A stretch of 64,000 nucleotides of DNA from Sphingomonas sp. AR_OL41 (GCF_029911635.1 NZ_JARYTI010000005.1:124001-188000); one strand, 5' to 3'. Positions 16,976 through 27,785 are shown, counted from the stretch's first letter. Notes: generated by a model not told the origin, from the letters alone. Program-made: numbers and translations.

Positions 16976-17629
16976 TTATTTGGCCGCGTCGAGAATCGCC
17001 GCGATGGCCTTTGTCACGACGTCGATATCGGCCATGCCGTCGACACGCGCGAGCAAGCCTCGCTCCTGGTAGATCGGAATGATCGGCTCGGTCTTGGCGC
17101 GATATTCGGCCATGCGCGTGCGCACCGTTTCCTCATTGTCGTCGGGACGCCGTTTGAAGTCGGCCGACCCGCAGACATCGCAAACGCCGGCGACCTTGGT
17201 CTGCTTGAACGTATCGTGATAACCCGCGCCGCACTTGGCGCAGGTGAAGCGCCCGACGATCCGTGCGACCAGCGCGTCCTCGTTGACTTCGAGCTCGATC
17301 ACCTTGTCGAGCGTCCGACCGCGCTTCGCGAGCAGCGCGTCGAGCTGCTCGGCCTGCGCCGCCGTGCGGGGATAACCGTCGAAGATCACACCCTGCTTGG
17401 TGTCGGGCTGGTCGAGCCGCTCGCCGATGATGCCCGAGACGATCGCGTCGGAGACAAGTTCGCCCGCCGCCATAACGGCCTTGGCCTGAAGACCGACCGG
17501 CGTGCCCGCATTGACGGCCGCGCGCAACATGTCGCCGGTCGACAGCTGGACCATGCCGCGATCGGCTTCCAACCGGCTCGCCTGCGTGCCCTTACCGGCA
17601 CCAGGCGGACCCAAGAGAATGATGTTCAA
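16976..17629 (-). CDS. adk: Adenylate kinase with zinc-type lid
   Basis: The 217-residue enzyme interconverts AMP+ATP and 2 ADP. The P-loop is GPPGAGKGTQ at residues 7-16, and the NMP-binding region contains STGDMLRAAV. The lid carries four cysteines in CAKCGAGYH and CDVCGSADF, so it belongs to the long, structurally zinc-binding type. DGYPRTAAQAEQLD is the standard core motif. It lies 30 bp after secY in the spc operon order. Confidence 0.98.
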   Translation of the reverse strand: MNIILLGPPGAGKGTQASRLEADRGMVQLSTGDMLRAAVNAGTPVGLQAKAVMAAGELVSDAIVSGIIGERLDQPDTKQGVIFDGYPRTAAQAEQLDALLAKRGRTLDKVIELEVNEDALVARIVGRFTCAKCGAGYHDTFKQTKVAGVCDVCGSADFKRRPDDNEETVRTRMAEYRAKTEPIIPIYQERGLLARVDGMADIDVVTKAIAAILDAAK

Positions 17630-17659
17630 GCCCCTGCTCCCTTGCGGCGCGCGTCGCTC

Positions 17660-19021
17660 TTAGCGGAGACGCCCACCCTTCAATTTCGCCTTCTTGATCA
17701 GGTCACCATATTGGTGCGCAAGCAAGTGGCTCTGGATCTGCGTGACCGTGTCCATCGTCACGTTGACGACGATGAGCAGGCTGGTTCCGCCGAGATAGAA
17801 CGGGATCGCCAGCGCCGAGACGAGATATTCCGGCACCAGACAAATGACGGCGAGATAGGCCGCCCCGATCACGGTGATGCGCGTCAGCACATAGTCGAAA
17901 TAATTCTCGGTCGCCTTGCCCGGGCGGATGCCGGGGATGAACCCGCCATAACGCTTGAGGTTCTCGGCGGTCTCTTCCGGATTGAACACCACGGCGGTGT
18001 AGAAGAACGAGAAGAACAGGATGCCACCACCATAGAGCAGCATGTACACCAGCGAACCGTGCTGGAGATACTGGTTGAGCGTGATCACCATATCGTTCCA
18101 CCAGCCCGTGCCGCCGGGCTTGCCGGCGAACTGGGTGATCGTCACCGGCATCAGCAACAGCGACGAGGCGAAGATCGGCGGGATGACGCCGGCGGTGTTG
18201 AGCTTCAAGGGCAGATGGCTGCGATCGGCCTGCATACCGCGCTGCGTCTGTCGCTTGGGATACTGGATCAGGATGCGGCGCTGCGCGCGCTCCATGAAGC
18301 AGATGAACAGCACCAGCGCGACGACCGCGACGACGATGCCGATGAAGCGCGTGGTATCGAGAGAACCCGAACGCCCGCCCTCGGCAAGGTTGTAGAGGTT
18401 GGTCGGCAAATTGGCGACGATCCCCGACATGATGATCAGCGACATGCCGTTGCCGATGCCGCGGCTGGTGATCTGCTCACCGATCCACATCAGGAACATG
18501 GTGCCGCCGACGAGCGAGATGACCGCGACGATGCGGAACAGCATGCCGGGGTCGACGACCGCCGGATGGCCCTCGTTGACGCCGTAAGCTTCAAGCCCGG
18601 CGACGAGGAAATAGCCCTGCACCGCGGTCAGCGCGACAGTGCCGTAGCGGGTATATTGGTTGAGCCGCTTGCGCCCGCTCTCGCCTTCCTTCTTGATCGC
18701 GGCAAGCTGCGGCGACAAGGACGTGGCAAGCTGCACGACGATCGAGGCGGTGATGTACGGCATCACGCCCAGCGCGATGATGCTCATCCGCTTGAGCGAA
18801 CCGCCCGAGAAATTGTTGAAAAAGTCGAGCACGCCGCCATTGGTCTTGTCGGCGAGGAAGCTCAGCTGCGTTGCGTCGATGCCCGGCAGCGGGACATAGG
18901 ACAGCAGCCGGAACACGATCAACGCGCCGATGGTAAACCATAGGCGCTTCTTGAGATCGGTCGCCTGCGCGAATTTTGACAGGTTGAGCCCGGAGGCCAT
19001 CTGGTCGGCTGCGGATGCCAT
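17660..19021 (-). CDS. secY: Preprotein translocase subunit SecY
   Basis: The 453-residue integral membrane protein has about ten transmembrane helices and is the channel of the Sec translocon. Near the N-terminus are LKKRLWFTIGALIVFRLLSY and VPLPGIDATQL. NKTNGGVL-like plug-region sequence and GMSLIIMSGIVANLP are also typical. The C-terminal cytosolic end KAKLKGGRLR is basic. It follows rplO by 117 bp, as in other spc operons. Confidence 0.98.
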   Translation of the reverse strand: MASAADQMASGLNLSKFAQATDLKKRLWFTIGALIVFRLLSYVPLPGIDATQLSFLADKTNGGVLDFFNNFSGGSLKRMSIIALGVMPYITASIVVQLATSLSPQLAAIKKEGESGRKRLNQYTRYGTVALTAVQGYFLVAGLEAYGVNEGHPAVVDPGMLFRIVAVISLVGGTMFLMWIGEQITSRGIGNGMSLIIMSGIVANLPTNLYNLAEGGRSGSLDTTRFIGIVVAVVALVLFICFMERAQRRILIQYPKRQTQRGMQADRSHLPLKLNTAGVIPPIFASSLLLMPVTITQFAGKPGGTGWWNDMVITLNQYLQHGSLVYMLLYGGGILFFSFFYTAVVFNPEETAENLKRYGGFIPGIRPGKATENYFDYVLTRITVIGAAYLAVICLVPEYLVSALAIPFYLGGTSLLIVVNVTMDTVTQIQSHLLAHQYGDLIKKAKLKGGRLR

Positions 19022-19138
19022 TATGGTGTTGGTCCTGAAACAAGAACGGCGGAGATGCGTTGTCCGCGCCCCCGCCGCTCATATAGGCGCCCATTCGGCC
19101 TTGTCTAACCCCGGCGACAAAAAGGCCGGGACGAAAAG

Positions 19139-19717
19139 TTACTTGGCCTTGGCTGCCTTGGCAGCGCTGGCCGCGTCAGCCGACTTCTCGGCCTTGACGG
19201 CGATGCGCGCGAGACGGGCCTTGCCCTTCTTGGCAGCAGCCTTTTCAGCCGCCGGCACGTGCGGGATCACCGCGACCGAACCGCCAGCCTTCTCGACTGC
19301 CTCGACCGCGCCCTTCGACGCGCCGTTGACCGAGAAGCTCAGCTTGGCGGTCAGCGTGCCCTTGCCGAGCAGCCGCACGCCGTCCTTGCCGCCACGCGCC
19401 AGGCCAGCGGCCTTCAGCGTCGCGTGATCGATCGTGGCGTTGACGTCGAGCTTGCCGGCATCGATCACCTTCTGGATCGCACCGAGATTGACTTCGGCGA
19501 AGTCGCTGGCGAACACGTTGTTGAAGCCACGCTTCGGCAGACGCATGTGGAGCGGCATCTGGCCACCCTCGAAGCCGGCGATCGAAACACCCTCACGGCT
19601 CTTCTGACCCTTGTGGCCACGGCCACCGGTCTTGCCCTTGCCCGAGCCGATGCCGCGTCCGACGCGCATCTTGGATTTGCGGGCGCCCGCATTGTCGCGG
19701 ATTTCGTTCAATTTCAT
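19139..19717 (-). CDS. rplO: 50S ribosomal protein L15
   Basis: The 192-residue product from the ATG at 19717 begins [20 protein letters not shown] and carries [20 protein letters not shown], the L15 N-terminal signature. It is about 45 residues longer than E. coli L15. The extra part is a C-terminal Ala/Lys-rich extension (from about residue 150), probably disordered on the ribosome surface. Confidence 0.97.
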   Translation of the reverse strand: MKLNEIRDNAGARKSKMRVGRGIGSGKGKTGGRGHKGQKSREGVSIAGFEGGQMPLHMRLPKRGFNNVFASDFAEVNLGAIQKVIDAGKLDVNATIDHATLKAAGLARGGKDGVRLLGKGTLTAKLSFSVNGASKGAVEAVEKAGGSVAVIPHVPAAEKAAAKKGKARLARIAVKAEKSADAASAAKAAKAK

Positions 19718-19749
19718 GTCGTGCACTCGCTTTCGCTTTTGTCGCGCAT

Positions 19750-19814
19750 CTCCCGCGTGCGGGAGAAAATATTGGGGGATTACCAACCTGCCCTCTCCCG
19801 CGAACGGGAAAGGG
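19750..19814. repeat. Two CTCCCG/CGGGAG hairpins between rpmD and rplO
   Basis: CTCCCGCG-TGCGGGAG (19750-19765) and CCCTCTCCCGCGAACGGGAA (19791-19810, then AGGG) are two closely spaced palindromes of the same CTCCCG type in a 105-bp gap inside the spc operon. They resemble the small palindromes found elsewhere in this window (43.9 kb, 62.6 kb). Confidence 0.55.
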
Positions 19815-19822
19815 CCGGGGGC

Positions 19823-20023
19823 TTATTCGGAGACCGACACCATGTGCGCAACCTTGCGGATCATGCCCCGAACCTCAGGGGTATCCTGCAGCTCGCGCGT
19901 GCGGTTCATCTTGTTGAGGCCGAGACCGATCAGCGTTGCGCGCTGGTCCTTCTCGCGACGGATCGGCGACCCGGTCTGGGTCACCGTCACCGTCTTGCCG
20001 GCGGCTTCCTGCTTCTTCGCCAT
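19823..20023 (-). CDS. rpmD: 50S ribosomal protein L30
   Basis: The 66-residue protein contains [20 protein letters not shown] and [20 protein letters not shown], both diagnostic for L30, preceded by a short Lys/Ala-rich start. It lies 5 bp after rpsE, so the two are translationally close. Confidence 0.97.
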   Translation of the reverse strand: MAKKQEAAGKTVTVTQTGSPIRREKDQRATLIGLGLNKMNRTRELQDTPEVRGMIRKVAHMVSVSE

Positions 20024-20028
20024 CTGTC

Positions 20029-20766
20029 TTACTCCACGATCGCTTCGGCGTCGGCCTGGGCGGTCTGTGAACCACCACGGCCGAGCAGATCGGCGATCTT
20101 CTTGCCACGGCGCTGTGCCACGGCCTTGGGCGAGGTCTGCGAGGTCAGAGCCTCGAAGGTCGCCCGGATCATGTTGTACGGGTTGGACGTCCCGACCGAC
20201 TTGGTCACCACGTCCGCCACGCCCAGGCTCTCGAACACCGCGCGCATCGGGCCGCCGGCGATGATGCCGGTTCCCTGCGGTGCCGAGCGCAGCGTCACGC
20301 GGCCGGCACCAAAGTGACCATTGCCGTCATGATGCAGCGTGCGACCTTCGCGCAGCGGAACGCGAACCATCGCCTTCTTGGCAGCGGCCGTCGCCTTGGA
20401 AATCGCTTCCGGCACTTCCCGCGCCTTGCCATGACCGAAGCCGACCCGGCCCTTGCCGTCGCCGACGACGACGAGTGCCGCAAAGCCGAAGCGCTTGCCG
20501 CCCTTCACCGTCTTGGAAACGCGATTGATGTGGACGAGCTTTTCGATCAGCTCTTCGCCGCCGTCATCGCTGCCGCCACGACGATCGTCGCGACGCCCGC
20601 CGCGGTTGCCGTCACGGCCACCGCGATTGCCGCCGCCGGGACCGCCGCCCGGGCCGCCACGACCACGACCGCCACGCGGGCCACGACCCGGACCGCCCTG
20701 CGGCGCATCCATCGGGGCGCGGTCGGTAGCAGCCTGGACTTCCGGCTGGTTGGTTTCGTCGGCCAT
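20029..20766 (-). CDS. rpsE: 30S ribosomal protein S5 with long RGG-rich N-terminal extension
   Basis: The 245-residue product is about 80 longer than E. coli S5. The S5 core starts near residue 72 ([20 protein letters not shown]) and includes [12 protein letters not shown] and [15 protein letters not shown]. Before it lies a low-complexity stretch (about residues 22-68) of repeated GGRGRGG, GGPGGG and RRDDRRGG units. Such extensions are positively charged and likely disordered; RGG repeats often bind RNA. The C-terminus also carries a short Gln/Ala-rich tail. Confidence 0.97.
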   Translation of the reverse strand: MADETNQPEVQAATDRAPMDAPQGGPGRGPRGGRGRGGPGGGPGGGNRGGRDGNRGGRRDDRRGGSDDGGEELIEKLVHINRVSKTVKGGKRFGFAALVVVGDGKGRVGFGHGKAREVPEAISKATAAAKKAMVRVPLREGRTLHHDGNGHFGAGRVTLRSAPQGTGIIAGGPMRAVFESLGVADVVTKSVGTSNPYNMIRATFEALTSQTSPKAVAQRRGKKIADLLGRGGSQTAQADAEAIVE

Positions 20767-20768
20767 TC

Positions 20769-21125
20769 TTAGAACTCCAATCCGGCTTCACGCGCGGCTT
20801 CCGCCAGCGCTTTGACGCGACCGTGGAACAGGAAACCGCCGCGGTCGAACACGACCTGCGTCACGCCGGCCGCCTTGGCTGCTTCCGCAACACGCTTGCC
20901 CACCTCGGTGGCCGCGGCAACGTTCGAGCCGGCCGTGCCGCGCACGTCCTTTTCCAGCGTCGATGCTGAAGCGACCGTCGTGCCCTGCGCATCGTCGATC
21001 ACCTGGGCATAGATATGCTTGCCCGAGCGATGCACCGAAAGGCGCGGACGCTGGCCACCCCGCGCACGGAGCGCGGTGCGATTGCGGCGGCGCCGCTTCT
21101 CGAACAGTGACATTCCCTTGGTCAT
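20769..21125 (-). CDS. rplR: 50S ribosomal protein L18
   Basis: The 118-residue 5S rRNA-binding protein contains [18 protein letters not shown] and ends [19 protein letters not shown], the standard L18 C-terminus. Its start codon overlaps the rplF stop by one base, and it precedes rpsE by 2 bp. Confidence 0.98.
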   Translation of the reverse strand: MTKGMSLFEKRRRRNRTALRARGGQRPRLSVHRSGKHIYAQVIDDAQGTTVASASTLEKDVRGTAGSNVAAATEVGKRVAEAAKAAGVTQVVFDRGGFLFHGRVKALAEAAREAGLEF

Positions 21126-21658
21126 TATTTCTTCTTCCCTTCCTTGCGGAAGATGAACTCGCCTTCGTACTTGATACCCTTGCCCTTGTAGGGCTCAGGC
21201 TTACGCCAGCGGCGGATTTCGGCGGCCAGCTGGCCAACCTTCTGCTTGTCGGCGCCCGAGATCTCGACCGTCGTGTTGTCCGGGGTCTTGACCTCGAGGT
21301 CGGCCGGCACGTCGATATTGACGTCATGGCTGTAGCCGAGCTTCAGGTTGAGCACCTTGCCCTTGGAGTCGGCGCGATAACCGACGCCGGTGATCAGCAG
21401 CTTCTTGGTGAAGCCGTCGCTGACGCCCGTCACCAGATTCTGCACCAGCGTCCGTTGCATGCCCCAGAACGCGCGCGCGCGCTTGGTGTCGTTGGCCGGA
21501 ACCACCGAGATGCCGCCGTCTTCCAGCGTGTAGCTGATTTCTTCGCGCATATTGAGTGCGAGGGTGCCCTTGGGGCCCTTCACGCTCAGCACGCCGCCGT
21601 CGATCGAAGCGGTGACACCGCTCGGGATCGCGACCGGCTTTTTACCGATGCGGCTCAT
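21125..21658 (-). CDS. rplF: 50S ribosomal protein L6
   Basis: The 177-residue protein begins [15 protein letters not shown] and has the C-terminal signature [17 protein letters not shown]6 sits near the factor-binding site of the large subunit. It overlaps both neighbours (rpsH upstream and rplR downstream) by one base. Confidence 0.98.
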   Translation of the reverse strand: MSRIGKKPVAIPSGVTASIDGGVLSVKGPKGTLALNMREEISYTLEDGGISVVPANDTKRARAFWGMQRTLVQNLVTGVSDGFTKKLLITGVGYRADSKGKVLNLKLGYSHDVNIDVPADLEVKTPDNTTVEISGADKQKVGQLAAEIRRWRKPEPYKGKGIKYEGEFIFRKEGKKK

Positions 21659-22053
21659 CAGAATACCTCCGCGAGCACTTCGCCGCCGACATTCTGCTCG
21701 CGCGCTTCCGCGTCAGACAGAACACCCTTGGGCGTCGAAACGATGGTGATGCCAAGGCCATTCATGACGCGCGGAAGTTCCTGCGAGCCGGAATAGACAC
21801 GACGGCCGGGCTTCGAAACGCGCGCGACGTGCTTGATCGCCGGCTGCCCTTCGAAATATTTCAGCTCGATGCGGATGCCCTTTGCAGGCCCCATCTCTTC
21901 TTCGCTGTAGCCGCGGATATAGCCCTCGCGCTGCAGCACGTCGAGGACGCGAGCACGCAGCTTCGACGCAGGCGAAAGGACGGAGTCCTTGCGCGCACGC
22001 TGGCCGTTGCGGATGCGGGTGAGCATGTCACCCAGGGGATCGGTCAATGCCAT
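21658..22053 (-). CDS. rpsH: 30S ribosomal protein S8
   Basis: The 131-residue protein contains [12 protein letters not shown] at the start and [20 protein letters not shown] near the end, both S8 hallmarks. In E. coli S8 is the autogenous repressor of the spc operon by binding near rplE; whether that applies here is not visible. It lies 10 bp after rpsN. Confidence 0.98.
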   Translation of the reverse strand: MALTDPLGDMLTRIRNGQRARKDSVLSPASKLRARVLDVLQREGYIRGYSEEEMGPAKGIRIELKYFEGQPAIKHVARVSKPGRRVYSGSQELPRVMNGLGITIVSTPKGVLSDAEAREQNVGGEVLAEVF

Positions 22054-22063
22054 CTCGTGATCC

Positions 22064-22369
22064 TTACCAGCTCGACTTCGTAACGCCGGGGATCAGGCCC
22101 TTGTTGGCCAGATCGCGCAGCTGAATACGGCAGAGGCGGAACTTGCGGTAATAAGCGCGCGGGCGCCCGGTCAGCTCACAGCGATTGCGGATGCGGGTCG
22201 GGTTACCGTTGCGCGGAATTTCCGCCATCTTGAGGCGCGCGATCAGACGCTCGCCCTCATCGAGCGAGGCATCCTTTGCCTGCGCCTTCAGCTTCGCATA
22301 GCGGCCGGCATATTTCTTCACCAGCAGCTTGCGACGCTCGTTCTTGTTAATCGAACTCAGTTTCGCCAT
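22064..22369 (-). CDS. rpsN: 30S ribosomal protein S14, zinc-independent form
   Basis: The 101-residue protein has [20 protein letters not shown] and ends GVTKSSW, the long S14 type without the paired zinc-binding cysteines. It lies 38 bp after rplE in the spc operon. Confidence 0.98.
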   Translation of the reverse strand: MAKLSSINKNERRKLLVKKYAGRYAKLKAQAKDASLDEGERLIARLKMAEIPRNGNPTRIRNRCELTGRPRAYYRKFRLCRIQLRDLANKGLIPGVTKSSW

Positions 22370-22407
22370 CGACTTAAGCTCTCTTCCTGTCTTAGGAAAT
22401 CAGCAGC

Positions 22408-22989
22408 TTACGCTGCCTTCTTCTCTTCGGTTTCGATCGGGAACGGGAAGCCGAACAGACGGAGCAGCTCGCGCGCCTCGTCGTCAGTCTTCGCGGTCGT
22501 TGCCACGATCACATCCATGCCGCGCATCTGGTCGACCTGGTCGTAGCTGATCTCCGGGAAGATCAGCTGCTCTTTCAGGCCACAGGCATAGTTGCCGCGC
22601 CCATCGAAGCTCTTCGGGTTCAGCCCGCGGAAATCGCGAACGCGCGGCAGCGCGATCGTTATGAAACGGTCGAGGAACTCGTACATGCGCTCGCGGCGAA
22701 GGGTGACCTTCACGCCGATCGGCATACCCTCGCGCAGCTTGAACTGCGCGATCGACTTCTTCGCCTTGGTGACGACAGGCTTCTGGCCGGCGATCAGCTG
22801 CATTTCGACAGCGGCCTTCTCGACCTTCTTCTTGTCCTGCGTCGCCTCGCCCACGCCCATGTTAAGGACGATCTTGTCGATCCTCGGCACTTCCAGCGCG
22901 TTCTTGTAGCCGAACTTCTCGGTCATCGCCTTGATGATCGTGTCGTCGTAAAGGCCCTTCATCCGGGGCTTGTAGCTGGCATCAGCCAT
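22408..22989 (-). CDS. rplE: 50S ribosomal protein L5
   Basis: From the ATG at 22989 the product is 193 residues ([16 protein letters not shown]). It contains [16 protein letters not shown] and [16 protein letters not shown], diagnostic for the 5S rRNA-contacting L5. Its start overlaps the rplX end by 8 bp, which suggests translational coupling. The longer frame to 23016 lies inside rplX and is rejected. Confidence 0.98.
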   Translation of the reverse strand: MADASYKPRMKGLYDDTIIKAMTEKFGYKNALEVPRIDKIVLNMGVGEATQDKKKVEKAAVEMQLIAGQKPVVTKAKKSIAQFKLREGMPIGVKVTLRRERMYEFLDRFITIALPRVRDFRGLNPKSFDGRGNYACGLKEQLIFPEISYDQVDQMRGMDVIVATTAKTDDEARELLRLFGFPFPIETEEKKAA

Positions 22990-23299
22990 CGATCGTCTCC
23001 CCGGTCTTGACCGCAACGCGGACCTTCTTGCCGTCCTTGGTCTCGAAACGAACGCGGGTTGGCTTGCCGTCCGCGGTCACGTGCGCGACCTTGGAAATGT
23101 GCATCGGCGCTTCCGCGCGCTTCAGGCCACCCTGCGGGTCACCCTGGGTCGGCTTGGTGTGGCGGATCGCGACGTTCACGCCCGATACGACGACCTTGCC
23201 GTCCTTCGGCATCGCCCGGGTCACTTCGCCGGTCTTGCCCTTGTCCTTGCCGGACAAAACGATGACCTTGTCACCCTTCTTGATCTTTGCGGCACCCAT
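22982..23299 (-). CDS. rplX: 50S ribosomal protein L24
   Basis: The 105-residue protein starts at 23299, sharing one base with the rplN stop. It has the KOW motif [19 protein letters not shown] and [14 protein letters not shown]24 is an assembly initiator that binds the 5' end of 23S rRNA. Length is normal. Confidence 0.98.
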   Translation of the reverse strand: MGAAKIKKGDKVIVLSGKDKGKTGEVTRAMPKDGKVVVSGVNVAIRHTKPTQGDPQGGLKRAEAPMHISKVAHVTADGKPTRVRFETKDGKKVRVAVKTGETIDG

Positions 23300-23667
23300 C
23301 ACAGCACCTCCGGCGCGAGCGAAATGATCTTCATGTGCTTCTTGCCGCGCAGTTCGCGCACGACCGGGCCGAAGATACGGGTGCCGATCGGCTCCTCGTT
23401 CTTGTTGACCAGCACCGCCGCGTTCGAATCGAAGCGGATCACCGAGCCATCGGCGCGGCGAATGTCTTTGCGCGTGCGAACGATGACGGCACGGTGCACG
23501 TCGCCCTTCTTCACGCGGCCGCGTGGCTGCGCTTCCTTGACGCTGACGACGATGATGTCGCCGACGCCGGCCGTGCGACGCTTCGAGCCGCCCAGCACCT
23601 TGATGCACTGCACCCGCTTCGCGCCGCTGTTGTCAGCGACGTCGAGATTGGACTGCATCTGGATCAT
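23299..23667 (-). CDS. rplN: 50S ribosomal protein L14
   Basis: The 122-residue protein begins [20 protein letters not shown] and ends [10 protein letters not shown], the invariant L14 ends. It contacts 16S rRNA at an intersubunit bridge. Length is exactly that of the family. Confidence 0.99.
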   Translation of the reverse strand: MIQMQSNLDVADNSGAKRVQCIKVLGGSKRRTAGVGDIIVVSVKEAQPRGRVKKGDVHRAVIVRTRKDIRRADGSVIRFDSNAAVLVNKNEEPIGTRIFGPVVRELRGKKHMKIISLAPEVL

Positions 23668-23728
23668 CGATCCGCTTCCTTCTCACTCTGGGGCCGATTG
23701 CTGACCGGCACCCGCCTAAAATGGACGC

Positions 23729-24001
23729 TTACGCGTCGACGTCGACCCGCTCCGGCGTCGCATGGGTGTTAACCCGATCGATCACCTTCCAGGTCTTCAG
23801 CTTGGAAATCGGGGCGGTCTCTTCGATCCGCACCGTCTCGCCGGCCTTGTACTCGTTGCCCTCGTCATGGGCATGATACTTCTTCGAACGACGGATGATC
23901 TTGCCGTAGAGCGCATGCTTGACCTTGCGCTCCACGTTCACGACCACCGTCTTTTCGCCCTTGTCGGAGACGATCACTCCGGTCAGCACGCGCTTCGGCA
24001 T
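23729..24001 (-). CDS. rpsQ: 30S ribosomal protein S17
   Basis: The 90-residue product from the ATG at 24001 begins [20 protein letters not shown] and contains [20 protein letters not shown], the S17 signature. A short acidic C-terminal tail (ERVDVDA) follows. It lies 10 bp after rpmC. Confidence 0.98.
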   Translation of the reverse strand: MPKRVLTGVIVSDKGEKTVVVNVERKVKHALYGKIIRRSKKYHAHDEGNEYKAGETVRIEETAPISKLKTWKVIDRVNTHATPERVDVDA

Positions 24002-24011
24002 GTCTCGTTCC

Positions 24012-24215
24012 TTACTTCGTGGCCGAACGCGTACGAGCGTTCTGCACGGTCTTGATGCGGGCGATGTCGCGACGGACCTCACGCACCCGGCTCGGCTTTT
24101 CGAGCTGGTTGGTGGCGGCCTGGAAACGGAGGTTGAACGCCTCGCGCTTCAGATTGCCGAGCTCGTCGCCCAGCTGGTCGTCGGTCTTCGCGGTAATGTC
24201 GTCGATGCGGCTCAC
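24012..24215 (-). CDS. rpmC: 50S ribosomal protein L29
   Basis: The 67-residue protein starts at a GTG whose first base is the last base of the rplP TAG stop. It contains [20 protein letters not shown] and [13 protein letters not shown], the L29 helical hairpin. No closer ATG keeps the domain intact, so the GTG start is well supported. Confidence 0.96.
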   Translation of the reverse strand: MSRIDDITAKTDDQLGDELGNLKREAFNLRFQAATNQLEKPSRVREVRRDIARIKTVQNARTRSATK

Positions 24216-24649
24216 TATTCGCCTCCCAGGTGCGAGGTGTCGCCGAGACGCGCCACCACCTTGGTCTTGATCGGCAGCTTCATCGCCGCGCGGCTGAAGG
24301 CTTCGGCGGCCAGCGGGCCGTCGACACCGTCGAGCTCGAACAGGATGCGGCCCGGCTTGACCCGTGCAGCCCAGAATTCCGGCGAACCCTTGCCCTTGCC
24401 CATGCGGACTTCGGCAGGCTTGGCGGAAACCGGAACGTCCGGGAAGATGCGGATCCACAAGCGACCCTGGCGCTTGATGTGCCGGGTGATCGCACGACGC
24501 GCGGCCTCGATCTGGCGCGCGGTGATACGATCAGGCTCCATCGCCTTCAACCCATAGGAGCCGAAGTTGAGCGCCGCGCCACCCTTGGCATCGCCATGGA
24601 TACGGCCCTTGAAGGCCTTGCGGAACTTGGTGCGTTTTGGTTGCAGCAT
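24215..24649 (-). CDS. rplP: 50S ribosomal protein L16
   Basis: The 144-residue protein begins [19 protein letters not shown] and has [20 protein letters not shown], the conserved L16 loop reaching the A-site tRNA. Length and composition are typical. It lies 12 bp after rpsC. Confidence 0.99.
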   Translation of the reverse strand: MLQPKRTKFRKAFKGRIHGDAKGGAALNFGSYGLKAMEPDRITARQIEAARRAITRHIKRQGRLWIRIFPDVPVSAKPAEVRMGKGKGSPEFWAARVKPGRILFELDGVDGPLAAEAFSRAAMKLPIKTKVVARLGDTSHLGGE

Positions 24650-24661
24650 GTCTCGTGTTCC

Positions 24662-25357
24662 TTAGCGGGCCGGACGGACGCCGGAGGTTTGCGCCTCCAT
24701 CATCAGCCGGTCCTGCGCCATTGGGTCATGGCCGAGAATCTCGCCCTTGAAGACCCAGACCTTCACGCCGCAAACCCCGTAAGAGGTGTGCGCGGTGGCT
24801 TCGGCATAATCGATGTTCGCCCGCAGCGTATGGAGCGGCACGCGACCTTCGCGATAGCTCTCCGAACGCGCGATCTCGGCGCCGCCGAGACGGCCGCCGC
24901 AAGCGACGCGGATGCCCTCGGCACCAAGCCGCAGCGCCGACTGCACCGCACGCTTCATCGCGCGACGGAAGGCGATACGACGCTCAAGCTGATCAGCAAT
25001 GCCCTGCGCGACGAGCTTGGCGTCGACTTCGGGCTTGCGGATCTCGACGATGTTCAGTGACACGTCGGACGACGTCATCGAGCCAAGCTTCCTGCGAAGC
25101 TTCTCGATGTCGGTGCCCTTCTTGCCGATGATCACGCCGGGGCGCGCGGCATAGATGGAGACGCGGCACAGCTTGGCCGGACGCTCGATGACGACCTTCG
25201 AGATGGCAGCCTGCGGCAGCGTCTCGACGATGTACTTGCGGATCCGCAGATCCTCGAGCAGCAGACGACCATAGTCGGCGCCGTCGGCGTACCAACGGCT
25301 GTCCCAGGTACGGTTGATCTGCAGGCGCAGGCCGATCGGATTGCTCTTCTGACCCAT
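24662..25357 (-). CDS. rpsC: 30S ribosomal protein S3
   Basis: The 231-residue protein begins [20 protein letters not shown]. It has the KH domain motif [19 protein letters not shown] and C-terminal [21 protein letters not shown]3 forms part of the mRNA entry tunnel. It overlaps rplV by one base. Confidence 0.99.
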   Translation of the reverse strand: MGQKSNPIGLRLQINRTWDSRWYADGADYGRLLLEDLRIRKYIVETLPQAAISKVVIERPAKLCRVSIYAARPGVIIGKKGTDIEKLRRKLGSMTSSDVSLNIVEIRKPEVDAKLVAQGIADQLERRIAFRRAMKRAVQSALRLGAEGIRVACGGRLGGAEIARSESYREGRVPLHTLRANIDYAEATAHTSYGVCGVKVWVFKGEILGHDPMAQDRLMMEAQTSGVRPAR

Positions 25358-25734
25358 TATGCTTCTTCCTGCTCGCGCACGACGATGCGCAGACGGCTGA
25401 ACGGCTTGAGGATGCGGGTCGACTTGCCGCGACCGCGCGTGGCGAAACGCTTCATCGTGATCGACTTGCCGACCGACGCCTCGGCGACGACGAGCGCGTC
25501 GACGTCGAGGTTGTGGTTGTTTTCCGCATTGGCGATCGCCGAGGCGAGAACCTTGCGCGCGTCGATCGCCATGCCCTTCGTCGAGAAGGCCAGGATGTTC
25601 ATCGCGTCGCCGACCTTCTTGCCGCGGATCAGGCCCGCAACGAGGTTCAACTTCTGCGCCGAACCACGGATCTGCGTGCCGACCGACAAGGCTTCCTTGT
25701 CACCGACCTTGCGGGGGGATGCTGGCTTAGACAT
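25357..25734 (-). CDS. rplV: 50S ribosomal protein L22
   Basis: The 125-residue protein carries [20 protein letters not shown] and the tunnel-loop end region ([20 protein letters not shown]). It starts on the rpsS stop (1-bp overlap), the usual S10-operon arrangement. Confidence 0.98.
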   Translation of the reverse strand: MSKPASPRKVGDKEALSVGTQIRGSAQKLNLVAGLIRGKKVGDAMNILAFSTKGMAIDARKVLASAIANAENNHNLDVDALVVAEASVGKSITMKRFATRGRGKSTRILKPFSRLRIVVREQEEA

Positions 25735-26009
25735 CAGCGCTTGCCCTTCTTGTCCGACGCATGACCCGGGAAAAACCGGGTCGGCGCGAATTCGCCGAGC
25801 TTCATGCCGACCATGTCCTCGTTGACCGAGACGGGCACGAACTTGCGGCCATTATAGACGCTGAACGTGAGACCGACGAACTGCGGCAGGATGGTGGAGC
25901 GACGCGACCAGGTCTTGATCGGAGCGCGGCCACCGGCGTCCTGCGCGGCTTCTGCCTTCTTGAGCAGGTGAAGGTCCACGAACGGACCCTTCCAGACGGA
26001 GCGAGCCAT
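25734..26009 (-). CDS. rpsS: 30S ribosomal protein S19
   Basis: The 91-residue protein begins [20 protein letters not shown] and contains [20 protein letters not shown], then [11 protein letters not shown]. These are the conserved S19 segments at the head of the small subunit. It lies 3 bp after rplB. Confidence 0.99.
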   Translation of the reverse strand: MARSVWKGPFVDLHLLKKAEAAQDAGGRAPIKTWSRRSTILPQFVGLTFSVYNGRKFVPVSVNEDMVGMKLGEFAPTRFFPGHASDKKGKR

Positions 26010-26012
26010 GGG

Positions 26013-26849
26013 TTAGCCCTTCTTCTTGGCGTGACGCGACCGGATGATCATCTTGTCGGTCGACTTGTTGTGACGGGTGCGTGCACCCTTGGTCGGCTTG
26101 CCCCATGGGGTGACCGGATGACGGCCGCCCGAGGTCCGGCCTTCACCACCGCCATGCGGATGGTCGACCGGGTTCTTGGCGACGCCGCGGGTCAGCGGGC
26201 GCTTGCCCATCCAGCGGCTGCGTCCGGCCTTGCCGAGGTTCTGGTTCTGGTTGTCTGGGTTCGACACCGCGCCCACCGTCGCCATGCAATTGGCGTGGAT
26301 GTAACGCTGCTCGCCCGAATTGAGGCGAACCATCACCATGCCCTTGTCGCGACCGACGATCTGCACATAGGTACCGGCCGAACGTGCGAGCTGGCCACCC
26401 TTGCCGGGCTTCATCTCGACGTTGTGGACGATCGTGCCGACCGGCATCTGGCCCAGTTCCATCGCATTGCCCGGCTTCACGTCGGTCTTCTTGCTGGCGA
26501 TGACCTTGTCACCGACGGCGAGACGCTGCGGCGCGACGATATAGGCGAGCTCTTCGTCCGGATACTTGATCAAGGCGATGAACGCGGTGCGGTTGGGATC
26601 ATATTCCAGGCGCTCAACGGTGCCTTCGACGTCCCACTTGCGGCGCTTGAAATCGACGATGCGATAACGCTGCTTGTGGCCGCCGGCGATGCCGCGCGAG
26701 GTCACGTGACCCTTGTTGTTGCGCCCACCGGTCTTGCGCTTGCCTTCGGTCAGCGCCTTGATCGGGCCGCCCTTGTGCAGGCTCGACTTGTCGACGAGGA
26801 TAAGTCCGCGTCGTGCCGGGCTGGTCGGATTATAATGCTTGAGAGCCAT
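26013..26849 (-). CDS. rplB: 50S ribosomal protein L2
   Basis: The 278-residue protein begins [20 protein letters not shown] and contains the peptidyl-transferase-proximal motif [20 protein letters not shown]. Its start codon overlaps the rplW stop by one base. Length matches the bacterial family. Confidence 0.99.
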   Translation of the reverse strand: MALKHYNPTSPARRGLILVDKSSLHKGGPIKALTEGKRKTGGRNNKGHVTSRGIAGGHKQRYRIVDFKRRKWDVEGTVERLEYDPNRTAFIALIKYPDEELAYIVAPQRLAVGDKVIASKKTDVKPGNAMELGQMPVGTIVHNVEMKPGKGGQLARSAGTYVQIVGRDKGMVMVRLNSGEQRYIHANCMATVGAVSNPDNQNQNLGKAGRSRWMGKRPLTRGVAKNPVDHPHGGGEGRTSGGRHPVTPWGKPTKGARTRHNKSTDKMIIRSRHAKKKG

Positions 26850-27166
26850 TACTGAATCCCCGTCGTCACGTCGATGGACTGGCCATCCTTGAGGGTGACG
26901 ATCGCCTTCTTGATGTCAGAGCGGCGATACGGCGCGCCCTTCCACTTCTTGGTCTTGCCCTTCTGGACGATCGTATTGACGTTCGTGACGTCGACCCCGA
27001 ACAATGCCTCGACCGCAGCCTTGATTTCAGGCTTGGTGGCGTCGTTCGCGACCTTGAACACGACCGCGTTCTGCTCGGAAAGCAACGTGGCCTTCTCGGT
27101 GATGTGCGGTGCGACGATCACGTCATAATGACGGATGTCGACCGACGTCTTTGCCTTCTTAGCCAT
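26849..27166 (-). CDS. rplW: 50S ribosomal protein L23
   Basis: The 105-residue protein contains [20 protein letters not shown] and [20 protein letters not shown], the L23 signature at the exit tunnel, where SRP and trigger factor dock. It overlaps the end of rplD by 8 bp. Confidence 0.98.
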   Translation of the reverse strand: MAKKAKTSVDIRHYDVIVAPHITEKATLLSEQNAVVFKVANDATKPEIKAAVEALFGVDVTNVNTIVQKGKTKKWKGAPYRRSDIKKAIVTLKDGQSIDVTTGIQ

Positions 27167-27785
27167 GGAAGCGCGCCTCCAGCTTCTCGACCGCAGCGCG
27201 CGTCAGCACCAGCGTGTCATGCTTCAGGATGTCGTAGACATTGGCGCCGGCGGCCGGCAGCACATTGATCTGCGACAGGTTGCCCGCGGCGAGCGCGAAG
27301 CTATTCTCGACCATATCGCCGTCGATCACCAGTGCCTTGCCGAAGCCGAGCCGGGCGAGATCGGCGGTAAGCGCCTTGGTCTTGCCGTCCTTGACCTCCA
27401 GGCTGTCCATGATGATCAGCGAGCCGGCCTTGGCGTGGCTCGACAGCGCCATCTTCAGGCCCAGCGCGCGGATCTTCTTGTTCAGCGAAGGATTGAAGTC
27501 ACGGACGCGGGCGCCATGTGCCTTACCACCACCGATGAACACCGGAGCGCGGCGATCGCCGTGACGGGCGGTACCGCCGCCCTTCTGGCGACCGAACTTC
27601 TTGCCGGTGCGGGCAACGTCGGCGCGCTCACGCGTGCCACGTGCGGTCGCACGACGCTTTTCGAGCTGCCAGGTGACAACGCGGTGCAGAATGTCGGCGC
27701 GGGGATCGAGGCCGAAGACCTCGTCGCTGAGCTCGACATCGGCAGCGGCTGCCTTGGCGTCGAAGGATTGAACCTTGACCTTCAC
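27159..27785 (-). CDS. rplD: 50S ribosomal protein L4
   Basis: The 208-residue protein has the tunnel loop motif [20 protein letters not shown] and [20 protein letters not shown]. In E. coli L4 represses the S10 operon through its leader. It lies 2 bp after rplC. The C-terminal domain [15 protein letters not shown] is standard. Confidence 0.98.
   Translation of the reverse strand: MKVKVQSFDAKAAAADVELSDEVFGLDPRADILHRVVTWQLEKRRATARGTRERADVARTGKKFGRQKGGGTARHGDRRAPVFIGGGKAHGARVRDFNPSLNKKIRALGLKMALSSHAKAGSLIIMDSLEVKDGKTKALTADLARLGFGKALVIDGDMVENSFALAAGNLSQINVLPAAGANVYDILKHDTLVLTRAAVEKLEARFHG

Noticed and set aside
16970..18943. A 657-residue plus-strand frame over adk and secY
   Set aside because: It is the complement of core genes and has no domain or start signal.
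20314..20815. Plus-strand Ala/Pro-rich ORFs opposite rpsE
   Set aside because: They mirror the low-complexity S5 extension and have no independent support.
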